The notes beneath the pieces are model-generated. The model had not been told where the DNA came from and searched no databases. It was given only the letters and a program-made list of their open reading frames with translations. Positions 27,190-35,885 of a DNA stretch of 64,000 bases are shown in pieces. Numbering within the stretch: position 1 is the first letter of the stretch; every line of letters begins with the position of its first letter. This DNA is from Geodermatophilaceae bacterium NBWT11 (lineage in GTDB: Bacteria; Actinomycetota; Actinomycetes; Mycobacteriales; Geodermatophilaceae), in the NCBI GenBank assembly GCA_014218215.1, contig CP043652.1, positions 992,001-1,056,000 on the forward strand. The letters run 5' to 3'. Made by a program: the position numbers and the translations under genes.

Positions 27190-28080
27190 TCACGGGGAGC
27201 GGTCGTCGCGCCCTGCCGGGGCAGCCCCAGCGTCGATCCGTTCACTGAGTGAACTGGCCGCGAGCCTCGCAGCGAGTCCTGCCCTCAGTGCCAGGCGCAG
27301 AGGTGCGCGACTGGGCCCGGGGTGCCGGGCCGAGAGGAACCGCAGCGCGCTCACGTGGTGCGCCCGGCGCATCACACCCTGCACCCGCTTCGTGGAATGA
27401 CCACCCTCGTGCACGATCTCGGCCGACGGCGCGTAGACGTGCCGCCACCCCCCGGCCCCCAGCCGGTCCCCGAGGTCGACGTCCTCGAAGTACATGAAGT
27501 ACGCGGGGTCGAACCCACCGACCGAGTGGAACGCCTGAGCGTCCACCAGCAGGCACGCCCCCGACAACCACCCGGCGGGGCGTTCCCGGGGGGCTTCCCG
27601 CTCGCGGCGGTAGCGGGCCGTCCAGGGGTTCCGCGGCCAGGCGAAACCCAGGAGGGCATGACCGATGCCCGTGGACATGGAGGGGACGTCGCGGGCCGAG
27701 GGGTACACCTCGCCCTCCGGGGTCCGGATGAGCGGACCGACGGTGGCGGCGCGGGGCCAGCGGTCCGCCGCCGCCAGCATCTCGCCCACGGCGTCGCCCA
27801 GGAAACGCACGTCGGGGTTCGCGACCAGCACCCAGCCCGTCCGGACGTCCGCCATCGCCGCGTTGACCGCGGACCCGTACCCCACGTTGCCGCCGGTGTG
27901 GAGGACCCGCACCTCGGGACGCTCACGAGCCGCCCGCTCCGGGGCACCGTCCACGGAGCCGTTGTCTGCGAGGACGACCTCGACCCCGCGGGCTGACGTC
28001 CCTGCCAGGGAGTCCAGCAGTCCCTCGAGCACCTCTCCCGGGGAGAAGGTCACGACGACGACCCGCGCCAGGCGGCTCAT
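27190..28080 (-). CDS. Glycosyltransferase family 2 (WbbL-like rhamnosyltransferase)
   Basis: 296-residue GT-A enzyme. VVVTFSPGEVLEGLL, VVLADNGSVDGAP, ANPDV as the metal-binding acid motif, GWLSGACLLVDA and MYFEDVDLGDRL are all characteristic of WbbL-type rhamnosyltransferases. It probably acts on the inner face of the membrane on a lipid-linked acceptor. The ATG at 28080 overlaps the stop of the upstream GT4 gene (ATGA), so the two are coupled. Much of the C-terminal 60 residues is basic and may hold it at the membrane. In M. tuberculosis the comparable slot beside rmlD is wbbL1, but this may not be the orthologue. Confidence 0.88.
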   Translation of the reverse strand: MSRLARVVVVTFSPGEVLEGLLDSLAGTSARGVEVVLADNGSVDGAPERAARERPEVRVLHTGGNVGYGSAVNAAMADVRTGWVLVANPDVRFLGDAVGEMLAAADRWPRAATVGPLIRTPEGEVYPSARDVPSMSTGIGHALLGFAWPRNPWTARYRREREAPRERPAGWLSGACLLVDAQAFHSVGGFDPAYFMYFEDVDLGDRLGAGGWRHVYAPSAEIVHEGGHSTKRVQGVMRRAHHVSALRFLSARHPGPSRAPLRLALRAGLAARLAASSLSERIDAGAAPAGRDDRSP

Positions 28081-29243
28081 GCTCGGACCGCCGTCGCGTA
28101 CGTGGCCCGGTGGACCCGCGCACAGGCCGCCCAGGTGAAGGTCGCGGCCCGACGGGCTCCAGCCGAACGCAACTCCTCGGTGCGGCTCGGCGATCCGAGC
28201 AGGTCCGTGATGGCCGCGGCCAGGGACCCGACGTCGGGCTCCGCGTACTGGACCGCGTCTCCCCCCACCTCGGGAAGGGCGAGCCTGCGGGTGGTCAGCA
28301 CGGCGGCCCCTGCGCTCATGGCCTCGAGGACGGGGAGTCCGAACCCCTCGCCCACGCTCGGGTAGACCACGATCTCGGCCCCGTTCAGCAGCGGAGAGAG
28401 CCGGTCCAGGGGCAGGTAACCGGGTCGGAGCAGACGCAGGGAGGACGGGACCCGCGCGACTGCGCCCTCCAGACGGTCGTCCCACCCCCGGCCCCCGACC
28501 AGCACCAGGGACGGCGGGTCGGGGGTGTCCTGACAAGCCGAGACCCACGCGTCGATGAGGGCAGGCACGTTCTTGCGGGGTTCCAGCGTCCCGAGGAACG
28601 CCAGGTAGCGCCCCGGGATGGCGAGCTCGACGCGCAACGCGTCCACCCGGTCTGCCGTGACGGGGTGGAAGACCGAGCTGTCGACACCGAGGTGGGCGAC
28701 GTCGATGCGGGACCGGTCACCACCCGCCACACGGACCAGCTCGTCCCTGGTCGCCGCAGAGGGCGTGATGCACCTCGCGGCCCGTCTGAGCGAGACCCGT
28801 GACCAGGCGCGGAAGAACACCCGCTTGACGCGCAGGTGTGCCTCCGGGTGCGACCAGAAGGTCGCGTCGTGGAGTGTGACGACGACGGGGACCCTCGCCA
28901 GCAGGGGCATCGTGTAGTGCGGACAGTGCACGACGTCGGCTCCGACACTCCGGGCCATCCGGGGCAGAGCCACCTGTTCCCAGACCAGCCGAGCAGGTCG
29001 CCGACGTGCCCACGAGGGGGCCGCGAGTCGCCGGACCGTGGGGACGAGATCGGCGTAGTGCTGGGCGTCGTGGTCCTGGTGGACGACGACGACGTCCTGT
29101 CCCTCGGCGACGAGCGCCGGCAGGAGTTCGTCGACGTACCTCCCCACCCCACCCCTGTCACGCGGGACGGAGGTCGCGTCCACCAGCACCCGGGACGTCG
29201 GTGGAGGGGCGGTCTCTGCACGAGCGTCGGGTGCTGTGGTCAT
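28077..29243 (-). CDS. Glycosyltransferase family 4
   Basis: 388-residue GT-B enzyme. The N-terminal half has VLVDATSVPRDRGGVGRYVDEL with the glycine-rich acceptor loop, and VVTLHDATFWSHPE. The C-terminal donor half has FLGTLEPRKNVPALIDAW, EGFGLPVLEAMSAG and ALPEVGGDAV. This pattern is that of mannosyl- or rhamnosyl-type GT4 enzymes in O-antigen clusters. The ATG at 29243 is favoured, since the reading from 29366 adds 41 unlikely residues. It is divergent from rmlA across 109 bases. Confidence 0.88.
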   Translation of the reverse strand: MTTAPDARAETAPPPTSRVLVDATSVPRDRGGVGRYVDELLPALVAEGQDVVVVHQDHDAQHYADLVPTVRRLAAPSWARRRPARLVWEQVALPRMARSVGADVVHCPHYTMPLLARVPVVVTLHDATFWSHPEAHLRVKRVFFRAWSRVSLRRAARCITPSAATRDELVRVAGGDRSRIDVAHLGVDSSVFHPVTADRVDALRVELAIPGRYLAFLGTLEPRKNVPALIDAWVSACQDTPDPPSLVLVGGRGWDDRLEGAVARVPSSLRLLRPGYLPLDRLSPLLNGAEIVVYPSVGEGFGLPVLEAMSAGAAVLTTRRLALPEVGGDAVQYAEPDVGSLAAAITDLLGSPSRTEELRSAGARRAATFTWAACARVHRATYATAVRA

Positions 29244-29352
29244 CGGTGTCCGAGCATAGTTCTCAGCCCCTCCGGACCGGGCCACGCCGCTCGACCGGCA
29301 CCCGCCACGCACAGGGTCACACCCTGCCGGCGGTGGCCGATAGGGTCCTGGG

Positions 29353-30225
29353 ATGCGCGGCATCATCTTGGCAGGCGGCAGCGGGACCCGGCTCTACCCG
29401 ATCACCAAGGCGATCAGCAAGCAGCTGATGCCGATCTACGACAAGCCGATGGTGTACTACCCCCTCTCGCTGCTGATGAACGCCGGCATCCGCGAGGTCC
29501 TGGTGATCACCACGCCGGACGACCAACCGGGGTTCCAGCGGTTGCTGGGGGACGGTTCCGACATCGGGATCGAGATCACCTACGCCGTACAGCCCCGACC
29601 CGAGGGCCTGGCGCAGGCGTTCGTGATCGGCGCGGACTTCATCGGTGCAGAACCGGTCGCCCTGGTGTTGGGGGACAACATCTTCTACGGCACCGGGTTG
29701 GGCGAGAGCCTGAGGGCGAACACGAACCCTCACGGTGGGCACGTCTTCGCCTACCACGTGGCCAACCCCACGGACTACGGCGTGGTGGAGTTCGACGACG
29801 GCGGCAGGGTGATCTCGATCGAGGAGAAGCCGACGTCGCCCAAGAGCTCGTACGCCGTCCCCGGCCTGTACTTCTACGACAACCAGGTCGTCGACATCGC
29901 CTCGAAGGTCACCCCCAGCCCCCGGGGTGAACTGGAGATCACGGCGGTCAACGACGAGTACCTCCGTCGTGGGGAGCTCACCGTCACGGTCTTGGAGCGC
30001 GGCACGGCCTGGCTGGACACCGGCACCCACGCCTCGATGATGCAGGCGGCCGAGTTCGTCCGGGTGGTCGAGGAACGACAGGGTTGGAAGATCGGGTGCA
30101 TCGAGGAGGTCGCATGGCGTCGCGGCTTCATCGACGACCAGAAGCTGGCTCTGCTCGCCGGACCGCTGAAGAAGAGCGGGTACGGGGAGTACCTGCTGGG
30201 CTTGCTGGAGGAGACCGGCCGCTGA
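29353..30225 (+). CDS. rmlA: Glucose-1-phosphate thymidylyltransferase
   Basis: 290-residue enzyme making dTDP-glucose, the first step of dTDP-L-rhamnose synthesis. It shows the full family pattern: [70 protein letters not shown] and WLDTGTH. Length is normal. It stands alone on the plus strand between two minus-strand GT4 genes. Its end is 7 bases from a convergent gene, with no hairpin between them. Confidence 0.96.
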   Translation: MRGIILAGGSGTRLYPITKAISKQLMPIYDKPMVYYPLSLLMNAGIREVLVITTPDDQPGFQRLLGDGSDIGIEITYAVQPRPEGLAQAFVIGADFIGAEPVALVLGDNIFYGTGLGESLRANTNPHGGHVFAYHVANPTDYGVVEFDDGGRVISIEEKPTSPKSSYAVPGLYFYDNQVVDIASKVTPSPRGELEITAVNDEYLRRGELTVTVLERGTAWLDTGTHASMMQAAEFVRVVEERQGWKIGCIEEVAWRRGFIDDQKLALLAGPLKKSGYGEYLLGLLEETGR

Positions 30226-30232
30226 TCCGGGC

Positions 30233-31327
30233 TCAGACGAGGCTCTCGTAGAGGCTCGTCAGGTCGCCGGCGGCCTTCGCCCACGTGCTCCTGGCCGCCA
30301 CCACGAGGCCGGCCGAGACCATGCGGTCGCGCTCCGACGGGTCACGAACGACGTCGGCGAGGACCGCCGCCAGCGCGCGGTGGTCGCCGACACCCGCTGT
30401 CCTGGTCGCGGATCCGCCGGTCTCCACCAGTGCCGGGTCCGAGGACGTCACCACGGGGACGCCGGCTGCCATCCCCTCGAGAACGGGCAGCCCGAAGCCC
30501 TCGGCTCTGCTGGGGACGACGAGGACGGTGGCTCGGGACAGGACGACGGCCAGGTCGGCGTCTGAGACGCGACCCAACAGCCGCACCCGCCCCTCACTGA
30601 GCCCGTGGCTCTCTGCCAGCGCCATGACGTCCACCCCACCCCACCCGGACTGGCCGACCACGATCAGAGGCAGGCTGACGTCAGATGGCTCCGCGAGAGC
30701 CCGGATCAGCACGTCGAGGCCCTTCCGGGGCTCCAAGGTGGCCAGGCTGAGCAGGTACCCGTCCGGGGGCAGATCCAGTGCCACCGCGCGGTCATCTGCG
30801 TCCGGTGGCGGAGTGGTCAACCCTCCCCCGACCCCTTCGCCGATGACGTGCACGGCCCGCGGGGTGAGGTGGGCGACGAGCGCATCGGCCACGGCCCAGG
30901 TCGGGACCACGACCGCGTCAGCGGTGTGGGCCACGCGTTCGGCCATGGCACGGTGCCAGGAGACCCCCCGCGGCGTGAGCGTCTCGGGATGGGTCCAGGG
31001 GACCGTGTCGTGGAGGGTCACGACGAGGGGGCGGTCCCGCCTGGGCGGGGCGAGCAGGGTGGGGGCGTGCACCAGGTCCGCCCCCCGGGGGACGGGGCCG
31101 AGGCCCCTCTCCCAGGCGGCGATGAGGCCCCGCCGCGGAAGCGGCAGCCGTCTCGGCCCGCGCACCCCGCGGATCTCCGCGCGCTCGGGGGACCGGTGCC
31201 ACGCCGTCCAGGTCTCGACGTCGAGCCCCGGACGCTCGGACAGTGCGCGGACGACCTCAGCGGCGTACCGGCCGGTCCCCCCGGGGACCGGGGCCAGACA
31301 CTGCTCCACGACAGCTGCGACACGCAT
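30233..31327 (-). CDS. Glycosyltransferase family 4
   Basis: 364-residue GT-B protein. It begins MRVAAVVEQCLAPVPGGTGRYAAEVV, with the glycine-rich loop. VVTLHDTVPWTHPE, LSLATLEPRKGLDVLIRAL, VVGQSGWGG and EGFGLPVLEGMAAGVPVV follow. It is related to the GT4 enzymes at 28.1-29.2 and 32.4-33.4 kb, so the locus has a set of diverged paralogues. Donor and linkage are unknown. It is divergent from the next GT2 gene across only 27 bases. Confidence 0.88.
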   Translation of the reverse strand: MRVAAVVEQCLAPVPGGTGRYAAEVVRALSERPGLDVETWTAWHRSPERAEIRGVRGPRRLPLPRRGLIAAWERGLGPVPRGADLVHAPTLLAPPRRDRPLVVTLHDTVPWTHPETLTPRGVSWHRAMAERVAHTADAVVVPTWAVADALVAHLTPRAVHVIGEGVGGGLTTPPPDADDRAVALDLPPDGYLLSLATLEPRKGLDVLIRALAEPSDVSLPLIVVGQSGWGGVDVMALAESHGLSEGRVRLLGRVSDADLAVVLSRATVLVVPSRAEGFGLPVLEGMAAGVPVVTSSDPALVETGGSATRTAGVGDHRALAAVLADVVRDPSERDRMVSAGLVVAARSTWAKAAGDLTSLYESLV

Positions 31328-31354
31328 CGGCTGAGCCTAGGTAGGGTCTCCGCG

Positions 31355-32365
31355 GTGGACCACCGGCACCCTTCGGACGACCCGCCGCACCCGGTGGTGA
31401 CCCGGGACGTCGTCGTCGTCGTCGTCACCTGGCGAGGGGTGGAGTTCCTCGGCGACTGCCTGAGGAGCCTCGGGGCGCAGACCCTGGAGCACCGCGTGCT
31501 CGTCGTCGACAACGCCTCGGACGACGGGACCGCCGACCTCCTGCGTCGGGAGTGGCCGGCGACCGAGGTCCTGCGCACCGACCGCAACCTCGGGTTCGCC
31601 GGGGGGGTCGCAGCCGCTCTCGCGGTCGTCACGGAGCCGTTCGTCGCGCTCCTGAACGACGACGCCGTCGCCGATCCCACGTGGTTGGAAGAACTCACCC
31701 GGGCGTTGTCCCGCAGCCCTGAGGTCGCCGCCGCGACCGGCCTCGTCCTCCTGGGGGACGGCGCCACGGTGAACAACGCGGGGAACGTCCTGGTGGAAGA
31801 CCTCTACGGCGGCGACCGGGGATACGGGGCCGACCCCGCCCGGTTCTCGAGTCCGGACGGGGTCTTCGGCTTCTGCGGGGGTTCGGCCCTCCTCCGGAGA
31901 TCCGCTGTCCTCGAGGTGGGCGGCATGGCAGGCGAGCTCTTCCTCTACTACGAGGACACCGATCTCTCGTGGCGCCTGAGGCTGGCCGGGCACCAGATCT
32001 CCTTCGCACCGCGGGCTCGGACGCGGCACCGTCACTCAGCGAGCAGCGACCAGACCTCGCGGTCCTTCGCCCGGTACAACGAGCGGAACCGGTTGCTCGT
32101 GCTCGTGCGGTGCGCGCCCGCGTCCGACGCCACGTGGCAGCTGGTCAAGTTCGTGCTGGTGACCGCATCGATCTCCGCACGTCACCTCCGGCGCCGGCGC
32201 TCGGGGACGCCGTGGCAGCAGCACCCCGGCCTTCGGCTCGCGGTGCTGGGTGAGTTCGCACTGCACCTGCCCCGGGCCCTGCGCCGCCGGCGGCAGATCG
32301 GTCGCACGAGCGTCGTGTCCCGGGACCAGGTCCTGGCTGACTGGGGTCCGGGGAGGACGACGTGA
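31355..32365 (+). CDS. Glycosyltransferase family 2
   Basis: 336-residue GT-A enzyme. It has VVVVVVTWRGVEFLGDCL, VLVVDNASDDGTADLL, LNDDA as the metal motif, GFCGGSALLRRSAV and YYEDTDLSWRL, followed by a basic C-terminal region (RHLRRRRSG, RALRRRRQIG) that may attach to the membrane. The GTG at 31355 is chosen, but GTG codons at 31394 and 31397, just before the conserved part, are possible. Its stop overlaps the next GT4 gene start (GTGA). A rhamnosyltransferase-like role in chain building is inferred. Confidence 0.86.
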   Translation: MDHRHPSDDPPHPVVTRDVVVVVVTWRGVEFLGDCLRSLGAQTLEHRVLVVDNASDDGTADLLRREWPATEVLRTDRNLGFAGGVAAALAVVTEPFVALLNDDAVADPTWLEELTRALSRSPEVAAATGLVLLGDGATVNNAGNVLVEDLYGGDRGYGADPARFSSPDGVFGFCGGSALLRRSAVLEVGGMAGELFLYYEDTDLSWRLRLAGHQISFAPRARTRHRHSASSDQTSRSFARYNERNRLLVLVRCAPASDATWQLVKFVLVTASISARHLRRRRSGTPWQQHPGLRLAVLGEFALHLPRALRRRRQIGRTSVVSRDQVLADWGPGRTT

Positions 32366-33444
32366 GGGTCGCACTCGACGCCACCCCACTGCTGGGCCCG
32401 CGGACGGGCGTGGGCCAGTACGTCGACAACCTGGTCCGCTCCCTGGCGGGCCGGGGTGACGGCCCCGAGATCGTCCTGACCCCCTTCACCCTGCGCGGGG
32501 GAGAGATGCCGTCGGACGTACCGGCCGGCGTGCGGTGGAGACACCTCCCGGTACCGGCTCGGCTGCTGCAGCGTGCGTGGAGCCGGTCTCCTCACCCGTC
32601 GGTCGAGTGGTTCTCCGGTCCCGTCGACGTCTTCCACGCCACGAACTTCGTGTCCCCGCCGACGCGTCGTGCGCGGAGCGTGGTCACGATCCACGACCTG
32701 GGTTTCGAGACCTCGCCGGAGTCGGTGACCGCAGAGGTCGCGAGGTACCGGGAGCTCGTGCCCCGTGGACTGCAGCGGGCATCGGTGGTGCTCACCCCGT
32801 CCGAAGGCGTGGCGCAGGAGGTCCACGACGTCTACGGCGTGGCCACGGACCGCCTCGTCGTCAGCCCCCTGGGCGTGAGTCCGTCGTGGTCGCAGGCCGT
32901 CCCCCTCACCCGCGAGCAGCTGACGGAGCTGGGACTCCCGGACCGGTACCTGCTCTTCGTCGGCGCACGTCAGCCTCGCAAGGACCTCCCCACGCTGCTC
33001 GCGGCACATGCCGCGGCCCGGGCGACCCACCCTGACGTGCCGGACCTCCTCCTGGTGGGGCCCACGGGCTGGGGCACCCCCGTCGAGCCCGGCCCGGGGG
33101 TCGTCATCCGGGACCACCTGCCACGTGACCTCCTGCAGCGACTGGTGTCCACAGCGGACGCCGTGGTGATGGCCTCGCGGTACGAGGGGTTCGGACTCCC
33201 GGTCCTCGAGGCGATGGCCAGCGGGACGACTGTCCTGGCCAGTGACATCAGCGCGCACCGTGAGGTGGGGGGTGCGGTCCCTCGCTTCTTCCCCGTCGGG
33301 GATGCCGAGGCCCTGGCCCACCTCATCGTGACCGCTGTCCCGGACCAGGAGCGGGTGGCCCTCGGGCGTGCCCGCGCCGCGACCTTCACCTGGGAGGCCT
33401 GCGCCGAGGCCACTCTCACGGCGTACCGGCGCGCGTTGAGCTGA
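32362..33444 (+). CDS. Glycosyltransferase family 4
   Basis: 360-residue GT-B enzyme. VALDATPLLGPRTGVGQYVDNL, VVTIHDLGFETSPE, LFVGARQPRKDLPTLLAA, EGFGLPVLEAMASGTTVL and EVGGAVPRFFPVGD are the family landmarks. GTG start overlapping the GT2 gene by 4 bases, so the pair is co-translated and may act one after the other on the same acceptor. It converges on the GT gene at 33452 with 7 bases between stops and no clear hairpin. Confidence 0.88.
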   Translation: MRVALDATPLLGPRTGVGQYVDNLVRSLAGRGDGPEIVLTPFTLRGGEMPSDVPAGVRWRHLPVPARLLQRAWSRSPHPSVEWFSGPVDVFHATNFVSPPTRRARSVVTIHDLGFETSPESVTAEVARYRELVPRGLQRASVVLTPSEGVAQEVHDVYGVATDRLVVSPLGVSPSWSQAVPLTREQLTELGLPDRYLLFVGARQPRKDLPTLLAAHAAARATHPDVPDLLLVGPTGWGTPVEPGPGVVIRDHLPRDLLQRLVSTADAVVMASRYEGFGLPVLEAMASGTTVLASDISAHREVGGAVPRFFPVGDAEALAHLIVTAVPDQERVALGRARAATFTWEACAEATLTAYRRALS

Positions 33445-33451
33445 CCCGGGG

Positions 33452-34849
33452 TCAGGACCCGGTCAGACGCCGGACTCGCCCGAGAACACGACGAACCACC
33501 TCGCGCACCCCGCCCTGGCGGACGTAGAGGACCAGGGTGCGGACGTCACCCCCGACACTCCAGCGCCTGGCCGGTGCCTGCATGCCCGGCGGACGCACCG
33601 CTGCGATGCCGGCCAGACGGTCGGCTGCCGGGCGGGGGTCACGGCAGTAGGCCAGCAGCGGCGCCAGCACGGTCGGCCAGGTGTACTCGTCCCGGACGCC
33701 CTGCACGGCTGCCCTGGCGTCGGCCGCCGCGGCGGGGTCCAGGAGCAGTCGCCGCAGCGCGTCCCGCAAGGCCGGGGCATCGCCTTCGGGGACGCTGGCG
33801 CCCAGACCCCGTGCGTCCACCAGGTCGGCGAAGTGGTCTCCCGTCGTGGTGACCACGGGCAGTCCCGCCCACAGGTAGTCCAGGATGCGGGTGCGGAAGG
33901 AGAACGCCGTCTCGACGTGGTCGAAGTGGGTGCTGACTCCGATGTCAGCGTCCAGGAGGTGGTTCTGCCGCTGGGAGTACTCGACCCAGCCGGAGTTGAA
34001 GAAGACGTGTTCACCCGTGAGGCCCAGGCGGTCGCTCAACGCCCTCGTCGCCGTGGCTGCCCGCATGCGCGGCACGTCCGGGTTCGGGTGCTTGAGCCCC
34101 ATGAAGTAGAGCCTGACGTCGTGCACGTCCGCGCGCAGCAGGTCCACGGCCCGCACGACGGTCTCGGGGTCGAACCAGTTGTAGACCCCGCCCGCCCAGA
34201 TGACGACCCGGTCGTGTGCGCCGATGCCCGGGACCACCCCCCTGATCCCAGGGCCGTCACGACGCGGGGGGTCGGCCGACAGCCCGAACGGGACGACGTC
34301 GATCAGACGCCGCAGTGTGCGGTCCTCGTCGTAGGTGCGGGGGTTCAACCTCCCGGCGGCCGCCAGCTGCCCCAGCCAGAAGTCACGCTGCTTCTCGCTG
34401 GCGCAGATGAAGAAGTCGCCCCGGACCATCTGGTCGTTGAGGGTGTTGACCGCTCCGGCGACGATGCGTGCGTACTCGTCAGGCTCCTCGTCCTTGGCCT
34501 GCTCGAGCTGCTCCAGGTGGAGCGGGTCGTAGACGTCGCACACCAGCAGCACGTCGGACTCGGTGATCCAGGGAGCAGCGGTGAGCAGGTAGCCCTGCAC
34601 GATGGCGACGTCAGCCCATGCCACGTGCTCACGCAGTCCGTCGAACGTGACCGCGGCCGTCTCGAAGCCCTCGCCCGGGCGGTCGCAGGCGCTCGTGCTG
34701 ACCAACCTGACGTCGTGCTCCCGGCCCAGTTCACCGGCCATGTGCCAGGACCGGATGGCCGGACCCGCCATCCGGTCGGAGATGGTGTCCCCGCACACGA
34801 CCAGGACCCTGCGCTGCCTGACGGCCTCCGTCGTGCCGGCCTGCGTCAC
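33452..34849 (-). CDS. Glycosyltransferase, paralogue of the C-terminal half of the bimodular enzyme
   Basis: 465 residues from GTG 34849. A TTG at 34861 overlapping the methyltransferase stop is the alternative. The whole protein lines up with the C-terminal module of the 847-residue enzyme at 24.6-27.1 kb: RMAGPAIRSWHMA, VYDPLHLEQLEQ, CASEKQRDFWLGQLA, WAGGVYNWFDPETV, MGLKHPNPDVP, STHFDHVETAFSFRTRILDYLWAGLP. The 70-residue tail is basic. It is coupled to the upstream methyltransferase gene. The sugar transferred is not deducible from sequence. Confidence 0.87.
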   Translation of the reverse strand: MTQAGTTEAVRQRRVLVVCGDTISDRMAGPAIRSWHMAGELGREHDVRLVSTSACDRPGEGFETAAVTFDGLREHVAWADVAIVQGYLLTAAPWITESDVLLVCDVYDPLHLEQLEQAKDEEPDEYARIVAGAVNTLNDQMVRGDFFICASEKQRDFWLGQLAAAGRLNPRTYDEDRTLRRLIDVVPFGLSADPPRRDGPGIRGVVPGIGAHDRVVIWAGGVYNWFDPETVVRAVDLLRADVHDVRLYFMGLKHPNPDVPRMRAATATRALSDRLGLTGEHVFFNSGWVEYSQRQNHLLDADIGVSTHFDHVETAFSFRTRILDYLWAGLPVVTTTGDHFADLVDARGLGASVPEGDAPALRDALRRLLLDPAAAADARAAVQGVRDEYTWPTVLAPLLAYCRDPRPAADRLAGIAAVRPPGMQAPARRWSVGGDVRTLVLYVRQGGVREVVRRVLGRVRRLTGS

Positions 34850-34857
34850 CGGCGCTG

Positions 34858-35835
34858 TCAACCCCGCAGCCGGCCGTAGACACGCCGCGGGAGGGCGACT
34901 GCGCGGAACGTCTTCGTCGCCTCCGTCCTGGCCACCAGCTGCTCGGCGCTCTCCCGCCCGTCGAGCGCCGTCTGCAGGGCCTGCTCGGCAGCCGCCAGCT
35001 CCCGGACGACCTTGTCCCGGTCGACGGTCATGGCGTTCAGGGCCACGTCGGTGTGCTCGGCACGGGCCTGGCACTGCGAGTGGGCGGCTCGCAGCTCGGC
35101 GAGCTCCCTGTTCGCGTCCAACAACCGCCAGGCCACCTGCGACTCCGCCCGGACGACGTCGTCGGGCGCAGCCCTGAGGACGAACTGGTAGACCCCCGAT
35201 TCCGGGTCCTGACGGACTGCCTCGACGAGCTCGGCGGGGTAGTCAGCCGGGTCGAGCTGCAGCTCCGTGCCGAAGAGCGGCGCGTACGTCGCCCGGACGT
35301 CGACCGGGACCATGCCCGCCTCGCGGAGGAAGGCGTCGAGGTTGGACCGGGTGAAGAAACGGACGTGGGTCTCGTCCAGGAGTCCGGTGGACCGGTAGTC
35401 GAACTTCCCACGCAGCAGTGCGAGCCGGACGTCACCGTGGGCGATGTTCGGGACGGAGATGACGACACTGCCCCCGGGGACGAGGAGCCTCCTTGCCCCG
35501 CGGAGGACCGGGAGGGGGTCCCTGAGGTGCTCCAGGACGTCACCGAAGACGACGACGTCGAACGAGGCGTCCTCGAAGTCGTCGTAGATCCCCGGTGCCT
35601 CGAGGTCGCCGACGACCACGTGGTCCAGGAAGGGCCTCGCCTTGTCGGCCGAGGCCTGGTCGTACTCGATCCCCGACACGGCGTTGCCGTGCTCACGCAG
35701 CGCCTTCGCCAGGTACCCCGTCGAACAGCCGACGTCGAGGACCCGCTTGTTGGCGCCCACCAGCGCCATCATCAGGCCGTGACTGGTCTGGTCCTCTCCG
35801 GCGGACAGTTCGATGTCGTACTTGGAGACGGACAC
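34858..35835 (-). CDS. SAM-dependent methyltransferase with C-terminal coiled coil (possible chain-capping enzyme)
   Basis: 325 residues. The class I methyltransferase domain (about 1-215) has motif I LDVGCSTGYLAKAL, GIEYD as the acidic loop, DVVVFGDVLEHLRDPL and PGGSVVISVPNIAH. From about residue 230 to 305 the sequence is Ala/Glu/Arg/Leu-rich with heptad-like spacing, suggesting a coiled coil, and it ends with a basic patch. This layout recalls WbdD-type capping enzymes, whose coiled coil sets chain length in Wzm/Wzt systems. That parallel is inference. GTG start with GAGGAG upstream. The start lies 50 bases after the transglycosylase-like gene. Confidence 0.82.
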   Translation of the reverse strand: MSVSKYDIELSAGEDQTSHGLMMALVGANKRVLDVGCSTGYLAKALREHGNAVSGIEYDQASADKARPFLDHVVVGDLEAPGIYDDFEDASFDVVVFGDVLEHLRDPLPVLRGARRLLVPGGSVVISVPNIAHGDVRLALLRGKFDYRSTGLLDETHVRFFTRSNLDAFLREAGMVPVDVRATYAPLFGTELQLDPADYPAELVEAVRQDPESGVYQFVLRAAPDDVVRAESQVAWRLLDANRELAELRAAHSQCQARAEHTDVALNAMTVDRDKVVRELAAAEQALQTALDGRESAEQLVARTEATKTFRAVALPRRVYGRLRG

Positions 35836-35885
35836 GATCAGCTCCTCGGGACAGGCAGGATCGTCAGGTTAACCCGCGCTGCCCC

